IMG/VR virus record: IMGVR_UViG_3300032294_002030
Coordinates: 1 to 58,046 of that record
Strand: one strand, 5' to 3'
Source of the DNA: a virus
Length of the DNA: 58,046 nucleotides
Shown here: piece after piece, positions 16,627 to 24,857 of the stretch
Layout: every line of letters starts with the position of its first letter
How positions within the stretch are numbered: position 1 is the stretch's first letter
Position numbers and translations under genes: made by a program
Notes under the pieces: model-generated
What the model was told of the DNA's origin: nothing
Database searches by the model: none
The model's input: the letters and a program-made list of their open reading frames with translations, nothing else

Positions 16627-17415
16627 ATGACCCTAAACATCGCTGCACTTAAACAAAAACTAAGCCAATTTAACAAGCAGGGTAATCAAACTGAAGCGCT
16701 GTGGAAGCCCACCGAAGGCCGTCACATCATCCGTATTGTACCGTGGAAGGAAAATCGGGAAGACCCTTTCATTGAGTTGCACTTTCACTATCTTGGTAAC
16801 AAGACATATCTTTCCCCGATTTCTAATGGCAACCGCGATCCTATTTTAGAATTCGCAGAAGAAGTTTCTTCTAGTGGAAAAAAGGAAGACTGGTTACAGT
16901 CTCGCCCGTTCCGCCCAAAACTACGCACCTTCGTCCCAATAATCGTGCGCGGTGAAGAAGACAAGGGAGTTCGGTTTATGTCTTTTGGTAAGACCGTGTA
17001 TACTGAGCTACTTTCAATCATCGCGGACCCTGATTATGGTGATATCACCGATGTACAGTCAGGAAGAGATATCGTGGTAGATTACATTCCCCAAGAAAAG
17101 TCAGACACTGGGTTTGCCAAGACCACGGTTCGCGCTAAGCCAAACATGACTCCGCTAGCAACTAATAGTGGATTAATCGAAAAGCTTTTGAATGAACAAC
17201 CAGACTTGCGGGTTATTTTCAAGGAACCTTCTTTCGACGAATTAAAGAATGCTCTTGCGAAATTCTTAGACCCGGACAACACCCCACCAGAAGCTCCCTC
17301 CTCTTCTGCCGATGAAGGGCCGCAGTCAATAACAACAAAATCCTCTACCGCTTCTACTAAGGCGAGTAAGACGAATCAAGACATCGCGGACGAATTTGAC
17401 GCTATTTTTAACTAA
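16627..17415 (+). CDS. 32: T4 gp32-like single-stranded DNA-binding protein
   Basis: 262 residues. The basic N-terminal segment (LKQKLSQFNKQ), the core (RIVPWKENREDPFIELHFHYLG, RPFRPKLRTFVPI) and the acidic C-terminal tail (ADEFDAIFN) follow the gp32 layout: cooperative binding, OB-fold core, protein-interaction tail. T4 gp32 has a zinc site made of one His and three Cys; this protein contains no cysteine at all, so that zinc site is absent. The Ser/Thr/Ala linker before the tail is long. It coats ssDNA for the polymerase at 24858 and UvsX just downstream. GACTAAGT before ATG is a weak ribosome binding site. Confidence 0.88.
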   Translation: MTLNIAALKQKLSQFNKQGNQTEALWKPTEGRHIIRIVPWKENREDPFIELHFHYLGNKTYLSPISNGNRDPILEFAEEVSSSGKKEDWLQSRPFRPKLRTFVPIIVRGEEDKGVRFMSFGKTVYTELLSIIADPDYGDITDVQSGRDIVVDYIPQEKSDTGFAKTTVRAKPNMTPLATNSGLIEKLLNEQPDLRVIFKEPSFDELKNALAKFLDPDNTPPEAPSSSADEGPQSITTKSSTASTKASKTNQDIADEFDAIFN

Positions 17416-17421
17416 TAACCG

Positions 17422-17450
17422 TTGACATTTCTTAAGTGGTCCACTATATT
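17422..17450 (+). promoter_or_regulatory. sigma70-type promoter of uvsX (TTGACA-N17-TATATT)
   Basis: The -35 TTGACA is at 17422-17427 and the -10 TATATT at 17445-17450, with a 17-bp spacer. Only the fifth -10 base departs from consensus. The next gene starts 35 bases downstream. The promoter is built into a long inverted repeat (next entry). Confidence 0.75.
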
Positions 17451-17468
17451 TAACGTGGACCACTTAAG
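17431..17468 (+). promoter_or_regulatory. Perfect 14-bp inverted repeat around the uvsX -10 box
   Basis: CTTAAGTGGTCCAC at 17431-17444 and GTGGACCACTTAAG at 17455-17468 are exact reverse complements with a 10-bp centre that includes the -10 box. The left arm fills most of the -35/-10 spacer and the right arm covers the expected transcription start near 17457. A dimeric repressor bound here would block RNA polymerase. Because the left arm lies upstream of the start, it is a DNA site rather than an RNA hairpin. Confidence 0.75.
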
Positions 17469-17484
17469 ATTTATGGGGATCTAT

Positions 17485-18660
17485 ATGAGAACTAAAGCAG
17501 AAAAGAAAACAATTGATACAGATAGAGATGAGTTAGCACAAAATATTGCGGATGCGTTGAATCAATTTCATAAAGGCGGTGAAAAAATTGCCTATTTTCT
17601 TGATGGAATTGACAATTCTCCTACCGAGTTTACTGATTTCGTATCAACCGGTGCCACAATGCTTGACATTGCAATTAGCAATCGTCCACATGGAGGAATC
17701 GCGGTAGGACGTATCACCGAAGTAACTGGATTGGAAGGCTCTGGTAAGTCATTGGTGTGCGCTCATTTAATGGCCACCACTCAAAGGATGGGTGGCGTTG
17801 CTGTTTTAATTGATACAGAAACGGCGGTAAATCCAGAGTTTTATACCGCAATTGGGCTTGATTTAAAGAAGCTTGTTTGGGTTGAAGCGAATACGGTAGA
17901 AGATGTGTTTGATAGAATGGTATTTTTGATTGAACATATTCGTAAGAATCCGGCTAACGATAAGAAGATGGTTACGATTGTAGTAGACTCCGTAGCAGCC
18001 GCGTCTACCAAAAAGGAACTGGAGGCCGATTTTAGTAAAGACGGGTATGCGACGGATAAGGCTATCATCATTAGTAAAGCCATGCGTAAAATTACGGGCA
18101 TGCTCGCTCGTCAAAAGATTGCTTTAGTATTCACTAACCAACTACGTCAGAAAATGAATGCGATGGCTTTTAGTGACCCGTGGACCACTTCTGGTGGTAA
18201 GGCTATTGCCTTCCATGCTTCTACACGACTTCGCCTATCTCAGACGGGAAAGATTACTAATAAAGACGGCGATGTTATTGGGGTCAAAGTCAGGGCAAAG
18301 GTAGAAAAGAATCGCCTCGGACCTCCACACAGAACGGCAGACTTTGAAATTTATTTCAACCGGGGTATAGATGATTATACAAGTTGGTTAAATGTTATGA
18401 AGGACAACAAGCTTGTAAAACAAGCCGGTGCATGGTATACCTACGTTGATCCGGATACGGGCGAAGAAACAAAGTTTCAATCAAAAGATTTTCCCGCGTT
18501 TCTTGACGCCAATCCTGAGCGAAAGGAGAGTATATATCAAAAGATTTGTGACATTTTAATAATGAAGTACAAAGAAGAGTTTGACCCAGACGAGGTATCG
18601 TTTAGTGATGGAGTAGACGATGATGACATTAAACCACAACCGCAACTGCTCCATGATTGA
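17485..18660 (+). CDS. uvsX: UvsX/RecA-like recombinase
   Basis: From ATG 17485 the product is 391 residues, the length of T4 UvsX. GGGG at 17475-17478 supports this start; readings from TTG 17422 or ATG 17473 would include promoter sequence. Walker A is GLEGSGKS near 82-90; Walker B is VVDSVAAAS near 163. The segment KAIAFHASTRLRLS and following basic residues fit the DNA-binding loops of the family. UvsX forms filaments on ssDNA coated by gp32, catalysing strand exchange for recombination-dependent replication; its partner gp32 is directly upstream. The C-terminus is acidic (DGVDDDDIKPQPQ). Confidence 0.93.
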   Translation: MRTKAEKKTIDTDRDELAQNIADALNQFHKGGEKIAYFLDGIDNSPTEFTDFVSTGATMLDIAISNRPHGGIAVGRITEVTGLEGSGKSLVCAHLMATTQRMGGVAVLIDTETAVNPEFYTAIGLDLKKLVWVEANTVEDVFDRMVFLIEHIRKNPANDKKMVTIVVDSVAAASTKKELEADFSKDGYATDKAIIISKAMRKITGMLARQKIALVFTNQLRQKMNAMAFSDPWTTSGGKAIAFHASTRLRLSQTGKITNKDGDVIGVKVRAKVEKNRLGPPHRTADFEIYFNRGIDDYTSWLNVMKDNKLVKQAGAWYTYVDPDTGEETKFQSKDFPAFLDANPERKESIYQKICDILIMKYKEEFDPDEVSFSDGVDDDDIKPQPQLLHD

Positions 18661-19705
18661 TCCACGAGATGTGTTTAAGAGTATGAAATTCGAGGAAGAC
18701 TACCAAGGCACGGGATATAATTCCCGTGTCTTGTTGGTAGATAGCACAAATTTATTTATAAGAAATTATGCAGCCGTCCCTTCGATGGACGATAATGGTC
18801 GTCATATCGGCGGAATGATTGGCGTATTAAAAAGTCTGGGTGCGGCAATACGTCAATTTAAACCAAGCCGTGTGATAATGATATTCGATGGGAAGGGAGG
18901 TAGTCAACGTAGACGAAAGATTTTTCCTGACTATAAAAAAAATAGAAAACCGCCCGTTCGATTGAACCGGGCGTATGATTTGACTACCGATGAACAAGAA
19001 AAGGAAAACATGAAGTTTCAGTTGGTAAAGTTAATTGAAATATTAGATCATTTACCAGTTACTACATTTGCAATAGATAATGTAGAGGCTGATGATGTTA
19101 TTGCATACTTGTCTCAGTTAGTAACTGAGCAAGGCGGTAAGAGTATAATTTACTCCACAGATAAAGATTTTTTTCAGCTTGCGTCGGACACCGTAACAAT
19201 TTTTAATCCGGTAAAAAAGAAGACGTTCAGTGAAACGGTTATTTTAGAAGATTATGGTATTCACCCAAAACATTTTTACTTTTTTCGTGCATTAAATGGA
19301 GATGTTAGTGATAACATTAATGGGATAAAAGGAGTCGGGGAAGCAACTATAAAAAAGTATATCCCAGAAATCGCGGACTCTTCAATAGAAATAAATTTAG
19401 AATTCATTAAGAAAAAATACCAAGATCAAAAAAAGATTCCGAAAGTTATTTCTAATATACTAAACAGCGGTGATATCGTAGAACGAAACATTACACTGAT
19501 GAATTTACACGAAGGCATCATGTCTGCCGACGCTCGTATTCGCGTTGCCGATGCGTTTAACAAAACGTTACCTAAGTTCGATAAGTATGCCTTGACAAAG
19601 CTACTCGTGAAGGATAAATTAATAGGTGCCTTTCCGAACTATGATTCGTGGATAGCACAGACGTTCAGCCCCCTAAACAGGTTCCGCAATGACACAAGAA
19701 TTTGA
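18653..19705 (+). CDS. 5'-3' exonuclease (FEN / T4 RNase H-like)
   Basis: About 350 residues. Family motifs are clear: LLVDSTNLFIRNY, IFDGKGGSQRRRKIFPDYKKNRK, the acidic clusters VEADDVIAYL and YSTDKDFFQL, and GDVSDNINGIKGVGEATIKKY (helix-hairpin-helix with metal Asp residues). Such enzymes remove RNA primers and flaps on the lagging strand. The start is uncertain: ATG 18653 overlaps the uvsX stop and leaves a normal N-terminus; ATG 18620 has the better ribosome binding site (GGAG at 18610-18613) and adds 11 residues. The gene ends inside the helicase gene by 17 bases. Confidence 0.88.
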   Translation: MIDPRDVFKSMKFEEDYQGTGYNSRVLLVDSTNLFIRNYAAVPSMDDNGRHIGGMIGVLKSLGAAIRQFKPSRVIMIFDGKGGSQRRRKIFPDYKKNRKPPVRLNRAYDLTTDEQEKENMKFQLVKLIEILDHLPVTTFAIDNVEADDVIAYLSQLVTEQGGKSIIYSTDKDFFQLASDTVTIFNPVKKKTFSETVILEDYGIHPKHFYFFRALNGDVSDNINGIKGVGEATIKKYIPEIADSSIEINLEFIKKKYQDQKKIPKVISNILNSGDIVERNITLMNLHEGIMSADARIRVADAFNKTLPKFDKYALTKLLVKDKLIGAFPNYDSWIAQTFSPLNRFRNDTRI

Positions 19706-21074
19706 TACTAGTGTAGACAATTTAGCAAAGTATGGACCAACGTTTCAGTCAAAAGTACTATCATGTCTGATTGCTTTTCCTGAGTTTTTAAAGCAAGCGC
19801 TTGACGTATTGAACCCAAATTATTTTGAATCTGATGCAAGTCAATGGATTGTAAATAAAACTATATCATATTATTTAGACTATAAAACGCTTCCTACTAA
19901 CGAAGTATTTGCGTTAGAATTAAAACAAGTATCAGACGATATATTAAAAGTTGCTGTTGTAGAACAACTTAGAACTATCAATAAAAGAAAACAAGACGAT
20001 GATTTGGCATACGTACAAAATAGCTTTTTAGAATTTGCAAAAAATCAGGCACTTAAGGCCGCGATTGTAAAATCCGTAGATTTGTTACAACTCGGAAAAT
20101 ATAATGAAATCAAAACGTTAGTAGATAATGCACTTAAAGCAGGACAGCCAAAGAATATTGGGCATAATTGGAAAGAAGATTATTCATTACGGCTTGCGGG
20201 AAACACTCGTCTGCCCATCCCTACTGGTTGGGGGCCTATCGACATCTTAACCGGTGGAGGGTTAGGCGCGGGTGAATTAGGTGTTATTGTAGCTCCGTCA
20301 GGAATAGGCAAGTCGTGGGCTCTGTCTACCATTGGATCAAACGCAGCCCGTTTTGGAAAGACTGTGGCACATTACACTTTTGAACTAAATGAAAATTACG
20401 TTGGTCTTCGATACGATACGGTGTTTTCTGGGATTGAGGCTGGACAAATAATTAACCACCCAGATGAGATTAAAAATCTCGTAGGCACAATTCCGGGTGA
20501 TATTATCGTAAAATTCTACCCACCCAGAGCTTTTACGGTGCATACTATCCACGCTCACTTAGATAGTATGATCACAAACAAATTGAAACCGGACATTCTC
20601 ATAGTAGATTATGCTGATTTGATGAGATCCACCGACAGAGCAGATGCTAGGCACCAAGAACTGGGATTTATTTACGAAGAGCTTCGTGGATTAGCATCTG
20701 AATTTAAAGTTCCGTGTTGGACAGCCTCGCAAGCGCAACGCAGCGCTCTACAGGATGATATTATTGAAGCTGATAAGATTGCAGAATCATATGCAAAAAT
20801 TATGACGGCTGATTTTGTAATGTCAATATCGCGTAAGTTAGAAGATAAGGTGCATCACACCGGACGGGCTCACGTTATGAAAAATAGGTTTGGGCCAGAC
20901 GGTGTAACGTTCCCGATGTATATGAATACAGGCATCGGTAGAGTTGACATTTATGACGAATCGTCGTCGCACGGAATACTACTTAAGAAACAAATGCAAG
21001 CTGGAGAAAGTCTACTTAAGAAGAATTTAGTGCAAAAGTTCAACGAATTACATGGTAATTCTTTACATGAATAG
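19689..21074 (+). CDS. 41: DnaB/T4 gp41-type replicative helicase
   Basis: 461 residues. An N-terminal helical domain (about 1-150) resembles the primase-interacting domain of DnaB. The RecA-like motor starts near 175 with PTGWGPIDILTGGGLGAGEL; Walker A APSGIGKS is near 202 and Walker B ILIVDYADLM near 303, followed by ELRGLASEFKVPCWTASQAQR. Family members form hexamers that unwind the fork 5'-3'. No separate T4 gp61-type primase gene is visible in this window, and no primase domain is fused here. Confidence 0.92.
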   Translation: MTQEFDTSVDNLAKYGPTFQSKVLSCLIAFPEFLKQALDVLNPNYFESDASQWIVNKTISYYLDYKTLPTNEVFALELKQVSDDILKVAVVEQLRTINKRKQDDDLAYVQNSFLEFAKNQALKAAIVKSVDLLQLGKYNEIKTLVDNALKAGQPKNIGHNWKEDYSLRLAGNTRLPIPTGWGPIDILTGGGLGAGELGVIVAPSGIGKSWALSTIGSNAARFGKTVAHYTFELNENYVGLRYDTVFSGIEAGQIINHPDEIKNLVGTIPGDIIVKFYPPRAFTVHTIHAHLDSMITNKLKPDILIVDYADLMRSTDRADARHQELGFIYEELRGLASEFKVPCWTASQAQRSALQDDIIEADKIAESYAKIMTADFVMSISRKLEDKVHHTGRAHVMKNRFGPDGVTFPMYMNTGIGRVDIYDESSSHGILLKKQMQAGESLLKKNLVQKFNELHGNSLHE

Positions 21075-21123
21075 AACGATACTTATATGAACCTACAACA
21101 ACAACCCATTTTGGAGATTCAGG

Positions 21124-22974
21124 ATGTTATTAGAAGCAAAAATTCTGTCTGATATAACCACATTTCTTAAGTACAGCAAATTCCTTCCCGAAAAATTTCG
21201 CCGGGAAACGTGGGACGAATTGGTAGACAGAAATGAAAATATGCATATCGCAAAATTTCCCCACCTAACCGAACAAATTAGAGAAGCCTATATGTTTGTT
21301 CGGGCTAAGAAAATTCTTCCTTCGATGCGCTCCATGCAGTTTGCTGGTAAGCCAATTGAATTAAACAACGCTCGTATATATAACTGCTGCTTCCTACCAG
21401 TAGATCATCCGGACGCCTTTAGTGAAGGCATGTTCCTTCTATTGTCCGGGGTTGGGGTTGGCTACTCCGTGCAGAGACATCACGTAGAGAAGCTACCGGA
21501 GATTCACAAGCCAACTAAAACTCGTCGCTATCTTGTTGGGGATAGCATTGAAGGATGGTCAGATGCGGTGAAGGTGTTGATATCCGCGTACATGAAAGGC
21601 AAGGCTTTACCCGTATTTGATTTCAGAGACATTCGCCCTAAAGGTGCAATGCTCGTTACTGCGGGTGGAAAGGCACCCGGTCCTGAACCGTTGAAGGATT
21701 GCTTGCACAATATTCAAAAGATTCTTGATCGTAAGAGCAACGGTGAGCAACTTTTGCCCATCGAAGTACATGACATCTTTTGTTATATCGCGGACGCAGT
21801 TCTTTCGGGTGGCATTCGCCGGTCGGCAATGATTGCGCTTTTTGATTTAGATGACGATGACATGTTAACTTGCAAGTTTGGTAATTGGTGGGAGGAGAAT
21901 CCACAACGTGGTCGAGCAAATAATAGCGCGGTAATCGTTCGTCACAAGATTGAAAAGAATGTATTTCTCAATCTGTGGAAGAAGATTGAGTTATCGAACT
22001 CTGGAGAGCCGGGGTTCATGTTCACCAATGATCCAAATTGGGGACTAAATCCATGTGCGGAAATTTCTCTGCGACCGTTCCAGTTTTGTAATTTGTGTGA
22101 AATCAACGTATCAGACTTGGTTGATCAAGACGACTTCAATGCTCGCGCAAAGGCGGCGGCATTTATTGGAACGCTACAAGCAAGTTATACTGACTTTCAC
22201 TATCTCCGTGATGTATGGAAGCGTACTACGGAAAAAGAAGCGTTGATCGGTATTGGAAAGACTGGTATTGCGTCTACTGCTGTATTGAAGCTTAACCAGA
22301 AAGAAGCGGCGAATGTTGTTAAGGCTGAAAACGAGCGCGTTGCCGACTTGATTGGTATCAATAAGGCCGCACGTACTACCACGGTAAAGCCAAGTGGAAC
22401 AACTTCGTTGGTGCTAGGAACGTCTTCGGGTATTCATGCGTGGCACAATGATTTCTATATTCGCAGAGTTAGAATCGGAAAGAATGAAAGTTTGTATACC
22501 CACCTAGCAATTCATCATCCTGAGCTAGTTGAGGACGAATTCTTCAAGCCACACCAACAGGCTGTTATTTCTATCCCACAACGGGCTCCTGCGGGGGCGA
22601 TTACTAGACAAGAATCCGCATTAGATTTACTTAATCGCGTGAAGATTGTTTGGAATGAGTGGGTAAAGCCGGGGCACCGAAAAGGAGAAAACAAGAATAA
22701 TGTGTCTGTTACTGTGTCCATTAAGCCAGATGAATGGGAAGGTGTTGGGGAATGGATGTGGTCAAACAGAGAAAACTTCACCGCACTTTCAGTGCTACCT
22801 CACGATGGGGGCAATTATATCCAAGCACCTTTCGAAGACATTACTGAAGAAAAGTACAATGAATTAGTGAAGCACTTACATGACATTGATCTAACTCAAG
22901 TGGTTGAACTAGACGACACGACCGACTTGGCTGGTGAAGCGGCGTGTGCTGCTGGGGGGTGTGAAGTAACATGA
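21124..22974 (+). CDS. nrdJ: Class II (adenosylcobalamin-dependent) ribonucleotide reductase
   Basis: 616 residues, close to the monomeric class II enzymes rather than T4-type NrdA/NrdB. Visible markers: LPSMRSMQFAG, YNCCFLP, LLSGVGVGYSVQ, GGIRRSAMI, the active-site stretch NPCAEISLRPFQFC with Cys near 311 and Glu near 313, PSGTTSLVLGTSSG, and the C-terminal redox pair C608-x4-C613. It would make deoxynucleotides without oxygen or a small subunit but needs B12 from the host or its surroundings. The thioredoxin gene overlapping its stop by ATGA probably reduces the C-terminal pair. GGAG before ATG 21124 supports the start. Confidence 0.92.
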   Translation: MLLEAKILSDITTFLKYSKFLPEKFRRETWDELVDRNENMHIAKFPHLTEQIREAYMFVRAKKILPSMRSMQFAGKPIELNNARIYNCCFLPVDHPDAFSEGMFLLLSGVGVGYSVQRHHVEKLPEIHKPTKTRRYLVGDSIEGWSDAVKVLISAYMKGKALPVFDFRDIRPKGAMLVTAGGKAPGPEPLKDCLHNIQKILDRKSNGEQLLPIEVHDIFCYIADAVLSGGIRRSAMIALFDLDDDDMLTCKFGNWWEENPQRGRANNSAVIVRHKIEKNVFLNLWKKIELSNSGEPGFMFTNDPNWGLNPCAEISLRPFQFCNLCEINVSDLVDQDDFNARAKAAAFIGTLQASYTDFHYLRDVWKRTTEKEALIGIGKTGIASTAVLKLNQKEAANVVKAENERVADLIGINKAARTTTVKPSGTTSLVLGTSSGIHAWHNDFYIRRVRIGKNESLYTHLAIHHPELVEDEFFKPHQQAVISIPQRAPAGAITRQESALDLLNRVKIVWNEWVKPGHRKGENKNNVSVTVSIKPDEWEGVGEWMWSNRENFTALSVLPHDGGNYIQAPFEDITEEKYNELVKHLHDIDLTQVVELDDTTDLAGEAACAAGGCEVT

Positions 22975-23240
22975 AAACCGTAATTAAGTTTTCGGCAAGC
23001 TGGTGCATGCCGTGCAGAGCAATCGCGCCGTTATTTAATACGTTCAAGAAAGAACACGCGGAGCTACAGTTTTTAATGATTGATGCTGAAACAGATACAA
23101 CGCTGACTGAAAAGTATAACATCCGAACCGTACCCACGGTCGTATTTATGAACGGAGAGAATGAAGTAAACAGACTCGTTGGATTACAGGCAAAACAAAC
23201 GTATATTGAGGCGATTGAAAAATTGAAAACTGTAGAATAA
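22971..23240 (+). CDS. Thioredoxin
   Basis: 89 residues with the active site SWCMPCRAIAP near 11-18 and the cis-Pro segment VRT-like IRTVPTVVFMNG. It begins in the nrdJ stop codon (ATGA), so the pair is translationally coupled; reduction of the nrdJ C-terminal cysteines is the likely job. It is shorter than bacterial thioredoxin (about 105), ending soon after the last helix. Confidence 0.9.
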   Translation: MKTVIKFSASWCMPCRAIAPLFNTFKKEHAELQFLMIDAETDTTLTEKYNIRTVPTVVFMNGENEVNRLVGLQAKQTYIEAIEKLKTVE

Positions 23241-23249
23241 AGTCTAGTC

Positions 23250-23618
23250 GTGCAGCTAAATAAAATAGAACAAACGGTATTTAACATACTGAAAAGTATG
23301 AAAGTAAATGCAACGCCACAAGTCACCATAGACAAATATACTGTTGATTTTTTAATAGGTGATAAGTACATAATAGAATGCTATGGTGACTTTTGGCACT
23401 GCAATCCGCAAAAATACTCTCCTTCTTATTTCAATAAAGGAAAGAGAAAAACTGCAAAGGAAATATGGGAAAGAGATTTACATCGTAAGAGTTTGTTTGA
23501 AAGTATGGGATATACTTTTATATTTCTGTGGGAATCAGAAATTAAAAAGAATCCTAAAAAAATAAAAGCAAAACTAAAAAAACTAATAAAAGAGGGTAAA
23601 CATGGTTACCGAAATTAA
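23250..23618 (+). CDS. Vsr-like (PD-(D/E)XK) free-standing endonuclease
   Basis: 122 residues from GTG 23250. The motif YTVDFLIGDKYIIECYGDFWHCNP matches the Vsr/EDxHD-type core (Asp, then Glu, then GDxWH), followed by WERDLHRKSLFESMGYTFIFLWESEI typical of the same fold. In phages such single-domain enzymes are usually homing endonucleases. It splits the two thioredoxin genes and overlaps the second by 17 bases, as an inserted mobile gene would. Its codons are more A-rich than those of the neighbours by eye. Confidence 0.75.
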   Translation: MQLNKIEQTVFNILKSMKVNATPQVTIDKYTVDFLIGDKYIIECYGDFWHCNPQKYSPSYFNKGKRKTAKEIWERDLHRKSLFESMGYTFIFLWESEIKKNPKKIKAKLKKLIKEGKHGYRN

Positions 23619-23973
23619 TATGAATGAGTTTGATGCAATGCTTGTTACTAATATGCAAGCTGCCAAAGTAATTATGTTTTTTGGTCCTACGTGCGGTCCA
23701 TGCAAAGCTACTATGCCAAATTACGAGGCGGCTGCAAACTTCTTTCTGTCAAGAAATTGCAAAATGGAGTTTTTTAAACTAAACGCATGGGAACCAGAAG
23801 AACAAAAAAACTTTTGTAATACAAAGGGAATTTCCGGGGTTCCACATTTCAAGGCGTTTCATAACGGAGTACAGTTGACTGAGCGCGTTGGTGGGGGAGA
23901 TGAATCATATATGATACAATTTTTACACGAGGTAGTAGACCTTACCTTCAACAAATATGGAGAAAAGCTTTGA
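23602..23973 (+). CDS. Second thioredoxin-like protein
   Basis: 123 residues. The active site FFGPTCGPCKATMPNY has a CGPC pair, and GISGVPHFKAFHNG gives the cis-Pro loop. The N-terminal 25 residues and the sequence between motifs differ from the first thioredoxin, so it is not a recent copy. Both are in the nrdJ operon; this one may serve another target such as a different oxidoreductase. Confidence 0.85.
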   Translation: MVTEINMNEFDAMLVTNMQAAKVIMFFGPTCGPCKATMPNYEAAANFFLSRNCKMEFFKLNAWEPEEQKNFCNTKGISGVPHFKAFHNGVQLTERVGGGDESYMIQFLHEVVDLTFNKYGEKL

Positions 23974-24395
23974 TGAAAATAAAAAGACTAGCGCTCACAG
24001 CTAAGCTGCCAACCAAAGCACATGAAGGCGACTTGGGATATGATTTATACGCATCGCGCCCGTTAACTTTATATCCGGGAGAAACTGGGCTGGTTGAAAC
24101 CGACATAGCAATTGAGTTTCCCTATATGGTCGGGGGGATCATTAAAGATAGATCTTCGGTCGCAACCAAGAGACACTTATTTACTGTGTCTGGTGTCATT
24201 GACAGTGGATACACTGGCCCCATTAAAATTGCTATTCATAATGCTTCTGAACATATCCAAGCAATCGCGATTGGAGACAAAATTGCGCAAATGATATTAA
24301 CACCCGTAGTTACATGTCCAGTACAAGAAGTTGATGAAATACACTCTAGCGACGGTAGATCACATAATGGTTTTGGGTCTTCTGGGAAAATATAA
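23973..24395 (+). CDS. dut: dUTP diphosphatase
   Basis: 140 residues from ATG 23973 (a TTG three bases earlier is unlikely). All five trimeric dUTPase motifs are present in order: GDLGYDLYA, KDRSSVA, GVIDSGYTGPIKI, GDKIAQMIL and R-x-HNGFGSSG. It hydrolyses dUTP to dUMP, keeping uracil out of DNA and feeding dTMP synthesis, alongside the dCMP deaminase at 30953. It starts in the stop codon of the thioredoxin gene. Confidence 0.95.
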   Translation: MKIKRLALTAKLPTKAHEGDLGYDLYASRPLTLYPGETGLVETDIAIEFPYMVGGIIKDRSSVATKRHLFTVSGVIDSGYTGPIKIAIHNASEHIQAIAIGDKIAQMILTPVVTCPVQEVDEIHSSDGRSHNGFGSSGKI

Positions 24396-24396
24396 T

Positions 24397-24807
24397 ATGA
24401 ATATAATGCGCTTCCTGAAATTTAAGGTAAAGGTTACCATATATAAAATTATTTTGCGTATAATGCAAAGCCTTCGCATGTATACGATTGGAGAAATTAT
24501 ACACAACGCAAATAGCCCAAAAGGTATGCAATGGAACGATTTATTATTGCTGCGTGTTTCGGTTGATAGAGGAATGGCTACCGTTTTATACTGTAAGCCA
24601 AATCAGTTTGTTAACATAGCAACGGTGCCTGTTGACGACCTTGCTAACGGAACCGCACATCTGGACTGCATGCCTCACAACAGAAAAACATTTTCAGCGG
24701 CAGTGAACACTTCGATTGGTATTATACATAAAATCGGAACGATTGATGTTAAGACGATGCATGAGCATATAAAACACTTGCCGAATATAGACAACGTTGA
24801 CACTTGA
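24397..24807 (+). CDS. Hypothetical protein
   Basis: 136 residues if ATG 24397 is used; the first 26 residues are basic and hydrophobic (MRFLKFKVKVTIYKIIL), and a later ATG at 24478 would give a more compact product starting MYTIGEIIHNANSPKG. No ribosome binding site decides clearly between them. No family recognised. It sits between dUTPase and the DNA polymerase. Confidence 0.5.
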   Translation: MNIMRFLKFKVKVTIYKIILRIMQSLRMYTIGEIIHNANSPKGMQWNDLLLLRVSVDRGMATVLYCKPNQFVNIATVPVDDLANGTAHLDCMPHNRKTFSAAVNTSIGIIHKIGTIDVKTMHEHIKHLPNIDNVDT

Positions 24808-24832
24808 TTTTTACAGTACACGGTAGTATTTT
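24804..24832 (+). promoter_or_regulatory. Weak sigma70-like promoter candidate before the polymerase gene
   Basis: TTGATT at 24804-24809 and TATTTT at 24827-24832 are separated by 17 bp. Both hexamers are imperfect. A TTGACA at 24797 lacks a matching -10 at proper distance. Confidence 0.25.
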
Positions 24833-24857
24833 GCTGTTACACTTTAACTGAATTGTT

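Noticed and set aside
17422-17484. Upstream TTG/ATG starts for UvsX giving a 412-residue protein
   Set aside because: The extra codons are promoter and palindrome DNA; ATG 17485 has a ribosome binding site and gives 391 residues, the T4 length.
24797-24829. TTGACA with downstream TAGTAT as a promoter of the DNA polymerase
   Set aside because: The spacer would be 21 bp, too long; a weaker TTGATT-N17-TATTTT pair is reported with low confidence instead.
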